DNA of 64,000 bases from Piscinibacter lacus (lineage in GTDB: Bacteria > Pseudomonadota > Gammaproteobacteria > Burkholderiales > Burkholderiaceae_C), in assembly GCF_016735685.1 (NCBI RefSeq), contig NZ_JAERRA010000001.1, forward strand, positions 62,001 through 126,000, written 5' to 3'. The notes beneath the pieces were generated by a model, which was given only the letters and a program-made list of their open reading frames with translations, was not told the DNA's origin and searched no databases. The first letter of the stretch is position 1, and each line of letters begins with the position of its first letter. The translations under genes were made by a program, and so were the position numbers. This document shows, one piece after another, positions 20,909 through 29,028 of this stretch.

Positions 20909-20944
20909 GGCCCCCCTTGTCTGAGCCCGCAGGGCGAGTTGGGG
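20909..20944 (-). repeat. REP-like element, copy B (inverted)
   Basis: Inverted relative of the element at 20571-20604, 36 bp. Read on the minus strand it begins CCCCAACTC, has the central hairpin GCCC-TGC-GGGC and ends CTCAGACAAGGGGGGCC. It differs from copy A by a 2-bp insertion and one compensated pair. Confidence 0.75.
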
Positions 20945-21141
20945 GGACGACCCGCCGCCGCGAGCAGCGAGGGAAGCCGGGGCCCCGAACGGGGCCCCGG
21001 CCGAGGCTTCGCCCCGCAGCCCCAGCCCGCACCGCGGGGGGCACGCGCCACCCGCCGCACCCCACCCTCACCTCGCCCCAACAAACCCGGCGCCAAGCGC
21101 GGGCCCCAAGCACAAGGCCCCGCGCCCGAAGCCCGAAGCGC

Positions 21142-22482
21142 TCAGGACACCTCCAGCGGATCCCGCTTCGCCGGTGACCCCACCCCCGCCACCTGCAGCG
21201 CCGGCCCGCCGCGCAATCGCCGCTCGATGGCCTCGGCCAGGTAGAGCGCATCACGCGCCACGCCGGAGAAACGGCCCGAGCCCCAGGTGTGGAGCCAGGG
21301 CAGGCCCAGGAAGTACAGGCCCGGCTGCGGGCTGATGCCGCGCTGATGCACCGGATGGCCCCGGCCGTTGAAGACCGGTGCATCGACCCAGGCGAAATCC
21401 GGCTCGAAGCCGATGCACCAGACGATGGCTGCCAGCCCCGCCTCCGCCAGCGGCAATGCGGTGCGCTCGGCGGGCGGCGCCCAGACCGGCGTGTAGACCG
21501 AGGCCGGCGGCGCCGCCAGCCCCTGCGCGGCGATGTGCTTGTCGATCGCCGCATTGATGCCGTTGTAGACCCGGTCGGCCTGGTCCAGCGCGGCGGCCAG
21601 GCCCGGCTCGAAGAGCAGGCGCTCGCCGTCGAAGCCGCGCAGCAGGCCGTAGAGCTGCATGCCCTCGGCGGCGAACTGGCGCAGGTCGATGTCGCGCCCG
21701 CCGTCGCGGCCGGTCACGTAGTGGTTGGTGTTGTCGCGCACGCCCTCGCGCAGCGGATGCTGCTCGACCGGCATGTCGTAGTAGCCCATGTCGGCCAGCC
21801 AGTCGACCACGTCGCGGCCGCGGTAGAAGCGCGCGCAGCGCGGCGCGTCACCCACCGCCAGCAGCACCTGGCGGCCGGCCAGATGCAGGTCCTCGGCGAT
21901 CTGCGAACCGCTCTGGCCCGAGCCGACCACCAGCACCGCGCCGGGCGGGAACTGCGCCGGATTGCGGTACTGCTCGGAATGGACCTGCACGATGCCCGGC
22001 GGCAGGCGCTCGGCCAGCCGCGGCACGATGGGCCGGTGGTAGCCGCCGGAGGCCACCACCACTTCATCGGCCGTGCAGGTGCCGGCCGAGGTCTGCACGC
22101 GGAAGCCGCCCTCGGGCCGCGGCGACACGCGCTGCACGGCCACGCCCTCGACCAGCGGCGGATCGACCTTGGCGCGGAAGGCGGCCAGGTAGTCGAGGAT
22201 CTGCGGCTTGGTCATGAAGCCATGCGGCTCGGGGCCGTCGTAGTCATGGCCCGGCAGCTTGCACTGCCAGTTGGGCGTGACCAGGCTGAAGGCATCCCAG
22301 CGCGCATCGGCCCAGGCATGCAGGGCCTGCTGCTTCTCCAGCACCAGGTGGACGAGACCGCGCTGCTGCAGGTAGTGCGAGACCGACAGGCCGGCCTGCC
22401 CGCCCCCGACGACCAGCACCGGATGGTGGGGCGGCGGGGCATCGGCAGCACCGAGGGCCTGGGCGGGGTCGAGGTTCGGCAT
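21142..22482 (-). CDS. nitH: Flavin-dependent oxidoreductase of the Nit1C cluster (MSMEG_0569-like)
   Basis: 446 residues resembling flavin-containing monooxygenases. The FAD-binding motif VLVVGGGQAGLSVSHYLQQRG lies at the N-terminus and a second dinucleotide motif VLVVGSGQSGSQIAEDLH in the middle. The sequence ends in a conserved GLPWLHTWGSGRFSGV region. The ATG at 22482 is chosen because AGGAGA precedes it by a normal distance. It is the last gene of an eight-gene minus-strand cluster. In related clusters this oxidoreductase is one of the fixed members, but its substrate is unknown. The nit letter follows the published Nit1C naming as I recall it. Confidence 0.82.
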   Translation of the reverse strand: MPNLDPAQALGAADAPPPHHPVLVVGGGQAGLSVSHYLQQRGLVHLVLEKQQALHAWADARWDAFSLVTPNWQCKLPGHDYDGPEPHGFMTKPQILDYLAAFRAKVDPPLVEGVAVQRVSPRPEGGFRVQTSAGTCTADEVVVASGGYHRPIVPRLAERLPPGIVQVHSEQYRNPAQFPPGAVLVVGSGQSGSQIAEDLHLAGRQVLLAVGDAPRCARFYRGRDVVDWLADMGYYDMPVEQHPLREGVRDNTNHYVTGRDGGRDIDLRQFAAEGMQLYGLLRGFDGERLLFEPGLAAALDQADRVYNGINAAIDKHIAAQGLAAPPASVYTPVWAPPAERTALPLAEAGLAAIVWCIGFEPDFAWVDAPVFNGRGHPVHQRGISPQPGLYFLGLPWLHTWGSGRFSGVARDALYLAEAIERRLRGGPALQVAGVGSPAKRDPLEVS

Positions 22483-22520
22483 GGCGATCTCCTGGGAAGG
22501 GGTGGCGGACGGGCCGCGGC

Positions 22521-22802
22521 TCAGGCGGGGTCGAAGGGCAGCAGCTCGATCCGCGCCTCGAGGCCGAAGCGGGTGGCGGTGGCCTCGATCTGCGCAAGCT
22601 GGTCGGCCGCAGCCGAGCAGGCGAAGCCGTACTTGGCCCGCACCCGCTCGGAGGCAATCTGCATGCAGTCGCGGATCTCGACCAGGAAGGCGTCCAGCCG
22701 CATCGGGCCGGGCCGCAGGCGCTCGCGCACGATCAGCGAGGGCGAGTAGCAGGCCATCACCGTCTGATCGGGCCAGCGCAGGTGGTAGGTCATCGCGGGC
22801 AT
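22521..22802 (-). CDS. nitG: Small nitrogen-starvation-response protein of the Nit1C cluster (MSMEG_0570-like)
   Basis: 93 residues, no known catalytic motif. It opens with MTYHLRWPDQ and YSPSLIVRERL, has a central AFLVEIRDCMQIASERVRAKYGFACSAA stretch and ends on EARIELLPFD. The pattern and position match the short protein of unknown function that recurs in Nit1C clusters. A start 9 bp downstream (MTYHL) is equally possible. It lies between the glycosyltransferase and the flavin oxidoreductase. Confidence 0.78.
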   Translation of the reverse strand: MPAMTYHLRWPDQTVMACYSPSLIVRERLRPGPMRLDAFLVEIRDCMQIASERVRAKYGFACSAAADQLAQIEATATRFGLEARIELLPFDPA

Positions 22803-22823
22803 GGTGGTCTCGGGCGGAGGGCT

Positions 22824-24179
22824 TCAGGCCGGCAGGTGCAGGGGCAGCGGCGCGGCATGCCGCGCCAGGTGGGCGCGGTAGACGGCCAGGTGGCGTTCGG
22901 CGCTGCGCGCCCAGGCGTAGCGGGCGCAGACGGCCGGTGGCGCCGGACGCGGCCGGTCCAGCGCCTGGACGAGGGCGGCCTGCAGCGTCTCGGGGGCCAG
23001 GGGGTCGCACCAGCTGACCGCAGCGGCCAGCTCGGGCTCGGCCCGCGGGTCGAGGTATTCGGTGAAGGGCGGGTTCTGCGGCACGACCACCGGGCAGCCG
23101 CTGGCCAGGGCCTCCAGCACGACCAGGCCGAAGCCCTCGTTCAGCGAAGGCAGGGCCATCACGTCGGCGCGACGGTAGAGCGAGGGCATCAGCTCGTCGG
23201 GCAGCGGGCCGGTGACGATGACCGGGCTGCCCGGCCCGCCCCAGGGGCCGCGGGCCTCGGCGGCGGCGCAGGCCTCCAGCCGGGCACGGAAGGCGGCCAC
23301 CTCACGGCCGTGGTCGAGCAGGCTGGCGCCACCGGCGATCAGCAGCTGCGCGCCGGGCCGGGCCTGGCGCAGGCCCAGGAAGGCTTCGAGCAGGCGGGCG
23401 GTGTTCTTGCGCGCCTCGATGCCGCCGACCGCGAGCACCACCGGGCCGCCGCCCAGGCCCCAGCGGCGCGCGAGCAGCGCATCGAGCGGCCCCGCGGCCG
23501 GCTGGAAGCGCTGCAGGTCGACGCCGTTGGGCACGGCCTCGGCCGGCCGGCCCCAGTCGCGGGCGAGCTGTCCGGCCCAGTGCGCGCTGACGCACAGCAG
23601 GGTGTCGGCCTCGCGCACGCCGCGTTGCTGGAAGGCGTCGATCACCGGATCGCTGTAGCGGTCCAGGTGGTGCACGGTGCGCAGCCAGGGGCCAATGCGG
23701 CCTTGGGCACGCAGTTCGGCCAGGGCATTGGCGCCGATGCCGTCATGCGCATGCAGCAGGTCCCAGCGGGCCCCGGCGGCCAGGCGGGCGCGCAGATGGG
23801 CGATGTAGCCGGCGATGCGGGCCTCGACCATGGCGCGGGTCGCGCCCGGCGGGGTGGCGGGCACCGGCACCTCCTCGACGGTGCAGGCCGGCGTGCGGAA
23901 CAGCTTCTCGCCCGGCGCGGCCGGCGCGAACAGGGTGACGGCATGGCCGGCCGCGGTCAGGGCCTCGGCCAGCTCCAGACTGTGCACCACGCCGCCGCGC
24001 GGAAGCACCGAATGGGTCAGCAGGCCGATGCGCAGCACCTCGCCCGGGGCGGCCGAGGGGGCGCCGGCCTCGATCACGGTGCCGCGGCTGGCCGGCCAGT
24101 GCCAGCGTTCGCCGGGGCTGCGGCTGATGCGGCGCGGACGGTTCGGCCCGGCGGGGCGTTCGGAGGCGGGCTCAGCCAT
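22824..24179 (-). CDS. Glycosyltransferase of the Nit1C cluster (MSMEG_0565-like, GT4-type)
   Basis: 451 residues with the GT-B fold. The N-terminal acceptor part contains IGLLTHSVLPRGGVVHSLELAEAL and HAHDGIGA. The C-terminal nucleotide-sugar part has VLAVGGIEARKNTARLLEAF, LPSLNEGFGLVVLEALASGCPVV and the EX7E pair within it. The start ATG (24179) overlaps the end of the AIR-synthase-like gene by 8 bp; the next 50 residues are poorly conserved in style. Acceptor and donor are unknown. Its fixed place in a nitrile/cyanide-linked cluster is a clue that a sugar conjugate is made or handled. Confidence 0.82.
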   Translation of the reverse strand: MAEPASERPAGPNRPRRISRSPGERWHWPASRGTVIEAGAPSAAPGEVLRIGLLTHSVLPRGGVVHSLELAEALTAAGHAVTLFAPAAPGEKLFRTPACTVEEVPVPATPPGATRAMVEARIAGYIAHLRARLAAGARWDLLHAHDGIGANALAELRAQGRIGPWLRTVHHLDRYSDPVIDAFQQRGVREADTLLCVSAHWAGQLARDWGRPAEAVPNGVDLQRFQPAAGPLDALLARRWGLGGGPVVLAVGGIEARKNTARLLEAFLGLRQARPGAQLLIAGGASLLDHGREVAAFRARLEACAAAEARGPWGGPGSPVIVTGPLPDELMPSLYRRADVMALPSLNEGFGLVVLEALASGCPVVVPQNPPFTEYLDPRAEPELAAAVSWCDPLAPETLQAALVQALDRPRPAPPAVCARYAWARSAERHLAVYRAHLARHAAPLPLHLPA

Positions 24180-25317
24180 GGACGGACTCGCGATCGGCCG
24201 CAGCCGCGACGGGAAGGATGAAGGACTGCATGCCGGCATCCCACAGCAGGATTGGCGCCAGCCCCGGCACGCTGCCGGCGGCCAGGCACAGCGCGCGGCC
24301 GGGCTCGACGCGGCCGACGGCTGCGCAGGCCAGGCCGGCGGCGGCGAAGTGGTCCTGCACAGCCTGCACCCGGTCCGGCGCCACGCTCAGCACGAAGCCG
24401 TAGCTCGGGAAGGCCTGCAACCAGCGCAGGCGCTCGGCCGGCGCCAGGCCGGGCGGGGCCGGCAGGGCGTCCAGGTCGACGGTGGCGCCCACCCCGGAAG
24501 CCTCCAGCAGCATCAGGGTGCTGCCGAGCACGCCGGCCATGCTGATGTCCTTGGCGGCGCGGCACAGGCCAGCCTCGGCCAGGGCGGGCAGCAGGGCCAG
24601 GTCGGCGCGCAAGCGCTCGGGCGGGGCCTGGGTGCTGGCATTCCAGTAGGGCGCCTCGCCGCGCCAGGCGCCGCGCAGGTCGACGACGACCATCAGCATG
24701 TCGCCCGGCCGCGCCTCGAAGCTGCTGAGCAGGGCGCGCGCGTGGCCGAGCACCGCCACCGCAAGCTGGCCATGCGCCGCACGCAGATTGCTGTGGCCGC
24801 CCAGCACCGGCACGCCGTAGCGGGCGGATGCGGCGGCCAGGCCGGCCAGCACGGGGGCGGCGGCTTCGGCATCGGTCGCCCAGATCGCATCGACCACACC
24901 GATGGCGCGGCCGCCCATGGCGGCGATGTCGCTGAGGTTGACCATCAGCGCGCTGTAGCCGGCGAACCAGGGGTCGCGGGCGACGAAGTCCTCGACCAGG
25001 CCCTCGATCGCGAAAAGCAGGTGGCCGCCCCCGCCCGCCGAGGCCGGCAGGGGAATGGCGGCGGTGTCGTCGCCATTGGGCACGGCCGCCGCCGGGCCGG
25101 TGGCGGCCCAGGCCGGGTCCAGCGCCAGGGCCCAGGCCGGCGGGCGGGCGGATGCGTCGGTGGCGGCCGGGTCGAGCGCGGCGCGCACCGGCGCGATGTC
25201 GGTCTTGTGCGCGAAGCCGCGGCTGGCGCGCAGCGCCTCGGCCAGGGCGGCCAGGGCCCGGGCAGGCTCGATTTCGGCCGCGATCGGCGGCAGGGTCGGC
25301 ACCGGCACGGCAGGCAT
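24172..25317 (-). CDS. nitF: AIR-synthase-like protein of the Nit1C cluster (Sll0787-like)
   Basis: 381 residues of the PurM/ThiL/SelD ATP-binding superfamily. Typical pieces are the acidic NGDDTAAIPLP near residue 80, MVNLSDIAAMGGRAIGVVDAIW, GVPVLGGHSNL and a C-terminal AKDISMAGVLGSTLMLLEASG. These enzymes usually activate a carbonyl or amide with ATP. The start ATG lies 8 bp before the end of the upstream GNAT gene in the same operon. The actual substrate is unknown. Confidence 0.82.
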   Translation of the reverse strand: MPAVPVPTLPPIAAEIEPARALAALAEALRASRGFAHKTDIAPVRAALDPAATDASARPPAWALALDPAWAATGPAAAVPNGDDTAAIPLPASAGGGGHLLFAIEGLVEDFVARDPWFAGYSALMVNLSDIAAMGGRAIGVVDAIWATDAEAAAPVLAGLAAASARYGVPVLGGHSNLRAAHGQLAVAVLGHARALLSSFEARPGDMLMVVVDLRGAWRGEAPYWNASTQAPPERLRADLALLPALAEAGLCRAAKDISMAGVLGSTLMLLEASGVGATVDLDALPAPPGLAPAERLRWLQAFPSYGFVLSVAPDRVQAVQDHFAAAGLACAAVGRVEPGRALCLAAGSVPGLAPILLWDAGMQSFILPVAAAADRESVHG

Positions 25318-25325
25318 GCGCGGCC

Positions 25326-25943
25326 TCAGGCGCGGCGCGCGAAGGCCGCGCTGACGAAGCCGGCCTCGGCCCGCGGGCAGGGCGGATAGGCCTTCAGCTC
25401 GGCCTGCATGAAGCGGTGCGGCCGGCCGTGCAGCGTGCGCGGCCCCAGGCTCTTCCAGTGCAGCTTCTCGAACAGCGGCACATTGGCTTCCTGCACATGC
25501 GCGAAGAAGCCGTGCGCGCCCTGGGCATGCGCGCTGCACACGGCCAGGCGGATCAGGGTGGCGCCGATGCGGCCGACGCTGCGGAAGGCCGGATGCACGG
25601 CCAGGCGCGAGCCCCACCACACGCCGGGCTCCTGCTGCGGGTCTGCATCGGCCGCCTGGTGCAGGCGCACGGTGCCGACGACCTGCTCGGGCTGGCCGCC
25701 CCAGCAGGCCACGGCGACCAGGGTCTGGGCGATCGAGTCGAGGGCATCGCGGTCGTCGCCAACGAAGACGCCCTGCTCGGCACAGAAGACGGCGCGACGC
25801 AGGCGGGCGGCGCCGTCCAGCTCCCAGGGCAGCACCGCGCGCTTGATGCGGAACTCGGCCGGCACGAAGGCCTGCGGCAGCTCGCACCAGGGCGGCAGCG
25901 CGGCGGGCGCGGGCCGGGGCAGGAGGGCGGGGGACGCGTTCAT
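25326..25943 (-). CDS. nitE: GNAT-family N-acetyltransferase of the Nit1C cluster (MSMEG_0567/Sll0786-like)
   Basis: 205 residues with a GNAT fold. FRIKRAVLPWELDGAARLRRAVFCAEQGVF is the conserved opening. GSRLAVHPAFRSVGRIGATLIRLAV holds the acyl-CoA-binding turn, and FFAHVQEANVPLFEKLHWKSLG is near the end. The ATG at 25943 overlaps the stop of the radical SAM gene (ATGA), implying coupled translation. Acyl donor and acceptor are not known. Confidence 0.82.
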   Translation of the reverse strand: MNASPALLPRPAPAALPPWCELPQAFVPAEFRIKRAVLPWELDGAARLRRAVFCAEQGVFVGDDRDALDSIAQTLVAVACWGGQPEQVVGTVRLHQAADADPQQEPGVWWGSRLAVHPAFRSVGRIGATLIRLAVCSAHAQGAHGFFAHVQEANVPLFEKLHWKSLGPRTLHGRPHRFMQAELKAYPPCPRAEAGFVSAAFARRA

Positions 25944-27094
25944 GCCGGCACCCCGTCGAGCGCGCTTTCGTGCACGGCCAGGGTCGAGCAGGCACCGCAC
26001 TTGCCGCAGCCGGCACGGATGTCGGCCGCGCGCAGGCCGCCGGCCTGGAGCATCGCGGCCAGCGGCTGAAGCAGGGCCTGCATGAAGTCGGCCGAGGGGG
26101 CGGGATGGTCTTCCAGCGGCGTGCCGCGGATGGGCACGAAGGGCACGACGAAGGGGTAGACGCCGATCGCGATCAGCTTCTCGCACATCGCCAGGATGGC
26201 TTCGGGCGGATCGCCCAGGCCGGCCAGCAGGTAGCTGCTGACCTGGCCACGGCCGAAGACGGCCACCGCCGCCTCGAAGGCGCTGAAGTAGCGCGACAGC
26301 GGCACGCTGGCCTTGCCGGGCATCAGCTTGTCGCGCAGCGCGGGGCTGACCAGCTCCAGGTGCATGCCGACGGTGGCCACGCCGGCGGCTTGCAGGCGCG
26401 CGAACCAGCGGTCGTCGTCGGGCGGTTCGAGCTGGGCCTGGAGGGGCAGGCTGCGGGCGGGGGTGAGCGCGGCGATGGCCGCAGTGATGGCTTCCGCGCT
26501 GTCGCACAGGACTTGCGCGCCCCGGTCCGGCGTGGGCGGCGTGCCGGTGGTCAGCACCATGTGCTTGACGTCGTCGAGCAGCACGGCGGCGCAGGCCACC
26601 TCGGCAAGCTGGGCCGGCGTCTTGTGCGCGAGGGTGCGGCCGGCCGCGAGCGACTGGCCGATCGCGCAGAACTGGCAGGCCTTGCGCCGGCTCTCGTAGC
26701 GGATGCAGGTCTGGAGCACGGTGGTGGCCAGCACGTCGCGGCCGTGCAGGGTGGCGATCTGGCGGTAGGGGATGCCGTCGGCGGTCTGCCGCGCATAGAA
26801 GCGCGGTTCGGCGGTGAAGCGGATCTCGGCAATCGGGATGCCGCCGCGCTTGAGCACGCTGCGGCCATCGGCCCCCGGCGCCTCGGCCGCATAGGCGGAA
26901 GCGAAGGCCTGGGCGGTGTGCACCGGCACCATCACGGTGTGGCCGTCGACGGTGACGGCCTGGTGGTCGCTGGGCCCGGCGCCGCCGCGGCGGCTGGCGG
27001 CCCCGGCCTGCGGGTCGAGCAGGCGCAGGCCCTGGGCCTGCAACTCGCTCATCAGCACGCGGGCAGCGGGGGTGGGGACGGAGGCGGTGGCCAT
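25940..27094 (-). CDS. nitD: Radical SAM protein of the Nit1C cluster (MSMEG_0568/Sll0785-like)
   Basis: 384 residues resembling biotin-synthase-type radical SAM enzymes. The cluster-binding motif is CIRYESRRKACQFC (Cys130, Cys140, Cys143), giving C-x9-C-x2-C instead of the usual C-x3-C-x2-C. A second Cys group, AGCGKCGACS, sits close to the C-terminus and might hold an auxiliary iron-sulphur site. The ATG at 27094 is chosen as the start of the conserved VLMSELQAQGLRLLD region. It lies between nitrilase and GNAT genes. The reaction is unknown. Confidence 0.84.
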   Translation of the reverse strand: MATASVPTPAARVLMSELQAQGLRLLDPQAGAASRRGGAGPSDHQAVTVDGHTVMVPVHTAQAFASAYAAEAPGADGRSVLKRGGIPIAEIRFTAEPRFYARQTADGIPYRQIATLHGRDVLATTVLQTCIRYESRRKACQFCAIGQSLAAGRTLAHKTPAQLAEVACAAVLLDDVKHMVLTTGTPPTPDRGAQVLCDSAEAITAAIAALTPARSLPLQAQLEPPDDDRWFARLQAAGVATVGMHLELVSPALRDKLMPGKASVPLSRYFSAFEAAVAVFGRGQVSSYLLAGLGDPPEAILAMCEKLIAIGVYPFVVPFVPIRGTPLEDHPAPSADFMQALLQPLAAMLQAGGLRAADIRAGCGKCGACSTLAVHESALDGVPA

Positions 27095-27132
27095 GGCGGG
27101 GCGTCCTTCCAGGGGGCAGCGGGCAGGGGCGA

Positions 27133-28254
27133 TCAGGGCCGGGCCGGCTGGGCAGCCGGCACCTGGGCGGGGCGGGCCGCGGCGGCGGGCGGGGGCGCGG
27201 TCGGGTCGAGGGGACGCACCGGCGCAAGCTCGGCGGGCACAGCCGGCGCGGCGGGGACTGGGCAGGGTGACAGCGTCGATGCCAGGGCCGCAGCCGGCGC
27301 CGCAGCCCCCGGCGGCCCGCCCGCCATGCCCACCACCGCCTGCGCCGGCCGGGTGTTGATCGCCAGGCTCAGCAGCTCGGGCCGGGCATAGTGGCCGACC
27401 GAATCCATCATCCGCTTGCGCTTGTCGATCAGCGCGAAGTCGAGGTCGGCGACGACCATGCCCTCGCCCTCCTTGAGCGGCGGCGCCAGGTGCACGCCCT
27501 CGGGCGAGACGATGGCGCTGCAGCAACCACCGCGCAGGGCCTTCTGCAGGGCGGGGTCGGGCGTGATGCTGGCGATCTGCACCTCATGCAGCCAGCCGGT
27601 GGCATTGACGACGAAGCAGCCCGATTCCAGCGCGTGATGGCGGATGGCGACTTCCATCTGGTCGGCAAAGATCGGCCCGACCATCGAGCCGGGGAATTGC
27701 GCGACGTGGATCTCCTCGCCCTGGGCCATCAGCGCATAGCGGGCCAGGGGGTTGTAGTGCTCCCAGCAGGCCAGGGCGCCGACGCGGCCGACCGCCGTGT
27801 CGACCACCCGCAGCCCGGCGGCATCGCCCTGGCCCCAGACCATGCGCTCGTGGTAGGTCGGCGTGATCTTGCGGCGGTGCAGCAGCAGCCGGCCATCGGC
27901 ATCGAAGACGAGCTGGGCGTTGTAGAGGCTGCCGCCGTCGCGCTCGTTGATGCCGAGCACGACGACCAGGCCGTGGCGGCGCGCGGCGGCGGCCACGGCC
28001 TCCACCTCGGGGCCCGGCACGCGCGGGGCGTGGGCCATCAGGCGCAGGTGGTCGGCGCCCATCGCCACCGGCGGCTTGATGAAGCTGAAGTAGGGGTAGT
28101 AGGGGACGAAGGTCTCGGGAAAGACGACGAGCTGCGCCCCCCTGGCCGCGGCCTGGGCCAGGGCCTCGACCACGCGCTCGGTGGTGCCGGCGGGGCGGTC
28201 CAGGTCCGGCGCGAGCTGCACGGCGGCGGCGCGGACGATGCGGTGGGGCAGCAT
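27133..28254 (-). CDS. nitC: Nitrilase of the Nit1C / Nit6803 type
   Basis: 373 residues of the nitrilase family, which hydrolyses C-N triple bonds to acid plus ammonia. The catalytic triad is visible as Glu47 (VVFPETF), Lys129 (LHRRKITPT) and Cys163 (LACWEHYNP). The family core ends near residue 315. It is followed by about 55 residues rich in Pro and Ala, which look unstructured and are an oddity of this copy. It is the second gene of the minus-strand cluster. Published work ties this nitrilase group to cyanide assimilation; the substrate here is inferred. Confidence 0.88.
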   Translation of the reverse strand: MLPHRIVRAAAVQLAPDLDRPAGTTERVVEALAQAAARGAQLVVFPETFVPYYPYFSFIKPPVAMGADHLRLMAHAPRVPGPEVEAVAAAARRHGLVVVLGINERDGGSLYNAQLVFDADGRLLLHRRKITPTYHERMVWGQGDAAGLRVVDTAVGRVGALACWEHYNPLARYALMAQGEEIHVAQFPGSMVGPIFADQMEVAIRHHALESGCFVVNATGWLHEVQIASITPDPALQKALRGGCCSAIVSPEGVHLAPPLKEGEGMVVADLDFALIDKRKRMMDSVGHYARPELLSLAINTRPAQAVVGMAGGPPGAAAPAAALASTLSPCPVPAAPAVPAELAPVRPLDPTAPPPAAAARPAQVPAAQPARP

Positions 28255-28291
28255 GGGCGGAGGCAGTTGGTGGGCAGCGCGTGGCGCGGCG

Positions 28292-28323
28292 GCCCCGCCA
28301 CGACCCGTGGGCCGCGGCGGGGC
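28292..28323. other. GC-rich inverted repeat between nitB and nitC
   Basis: In the 75-bp gap between the first two cluster genes, GCCCCGCC (28292-28299) is repeated inverted as GGCGGGGC (28316-28323) with a 16-base loop. It could act as a transcript stabiliser or partial terminator. This is a prediction from symmetry alone. Confidence 0.35.
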
Positions 28324-28329
28324 GCGGCA

Positions 28330-28812
28330 TCACAGGGTCCAGCTGTGCAGCATGAAGGCGTTGTCGCGGCGGTGGATCAGGGTCAGGTCCAGCACGTCCA
28401 GCGGGTTGATGGGGATCACGCCCTCGATCAGGTTCTTCTCGCTGTGGCCGTAGAGCGCTTGCAGCGCGAAGCGGCAGGCGTAGACCTTGCCGCCTTCGGC
28501 GATGAACTTCTCGATCTGCTTGTTGAAGTTCAGGTGGCCGGGGAAGGCCTCGTCGCCGATCGTCGGGAAGCCGCGCTGCACGCCCAGGGTGACGCCGGGG
28601 CCGTAGAGCAGCACCGAGGTCTCGAAGCCCTTGCGCAGCAGGCGCAGGGCCTGCAGCAGGTTGACCAGGCCGATCGAGCCTTCGAAGGCCACCGTGTGGA
28701 AGGTGACCAGGGCCTTCTCGCCCGGCTGGGCTTTCACGTCCTCGAAGACCTTCTCTTCGTAATCGACAAGGACATCGCCTTTCTGGCGCATCGGCAGGGT
28801 GACTTTGGGCAT
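28330..28812 (-). CDS. nitB: First gene of the Nit1C cluster (MSMEG_0572/Sll0783-like, function unknown)
   Basis: 160 residues, no enzyme motif recognised. It reads [23 protein letters not shown], then [41 protein letters not shown], which looks like an alpha/beta DsrE-like fold, and ends [11 protein letters not shown] single Cys lies in [14 protein letters not shown]. Homologues are induced by nitrogen starvation in cyanobacteria, from memory. The ATG at 28812 is preceded by CTGGAGCC. The gene is the promoter-proximal member of the operon, with a sigma-54 site about 75 bp upstream. Confidence 0.82.
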   Translation of the reverse strand: MPKVTLPMRQKGDVLVDYEEKVFEDVKAQPGEKALVTFHTVAFEGSIGLVNLLQALRLLRKGFETSVLLYGPGVTLGVQRGFPTIGDEAFPGHLNFNKQIEKFIAEGGKVYACRFALQALYGHSEKNLIEGVIPINPLDVLDLTLIHRRDNAFMLHSWTL

Positions 28813-28886
28813 GGCGGCTCCAGGGGATGGGCGGTGCGGGACAGCAGGAAGGAAGGCCGGCCCCGCGGCTCGGCACCGTCCTGCAT

Positions 28887-28902
28887 TGCATCGGCCGTGC
28901 CA
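28887..28902 (-). promoter_or_regulatory. Sigma-54 (-24/-12) promoter for the nit cluster
   Basis: On the minus strand TGGCACGGCCGATGCA reads as TGGCACG-N4-ATGCA, against the consensus TGGCACG-N4-TTGCA, with one mismatch and the exact GG-N10-GC spacing. Transcription would start near 28876, about 64 bases before the nitB ATG. Sigma-54 use requires an enhancer-binding activator such as NtrC, which is not encoded beside it. Confidence 0.75.
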
Positions 28903-28930
28903 TGCCCGGGCCGCGGCGCAGGCCCGGGCC

Positions 28931-28951
28931 TGCAATCAAGTGCCGATCAAG
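28931..28951 (+). promoter_or_regulatory. TGCAATCAAG repeat, first pair
   Basis: TGCAATCAAG at 28931-28940 is followed directly by the related GCCGATCAAG (28942-28951), a direct repeat with 11-bp period. It lies just upstream of the sigma-54 promoter of the nit cluster. A likely half-site for the divergent MocR-type regulator. Confidence 0.6.
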
Positions 28952-29028
28952 CCGCCGCCATGGGCCTGGCCTGTCGACGAGGCCGGTGCCGCCGCGCCGC
29001 GGCCCGCACGTTGGCGGGCGGATGCACT

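Larger units (their letters stand above)
20341..21141. other. 801-bp gene-free stretch between plsC and the nitH-like gene
   Basis: No credible protein is encoded here. The frames that stay open are Arg/Pro/Gly-rich and overlap in all six readings, as extreme G+C produces. What it does hold is a 23-bp tandem repeat (20399-20477) and two inverted copies of a REP-like hairpin element (20571-20604 and 20909-20944). Many further short GC-rich repeats surround them, such as GCAGCGATGCGG twice near 20740 and 20810. The neighbours converge on it, so it is a transcription end zone. Confidence 0.7.

Noticed and set aside
20365..21244. Several open frames in the plsC-nitH spacer
   Set aside because: All six frames are open in part, the products are Arg/Pro/Gly strings, and repeats explain the sequence better.
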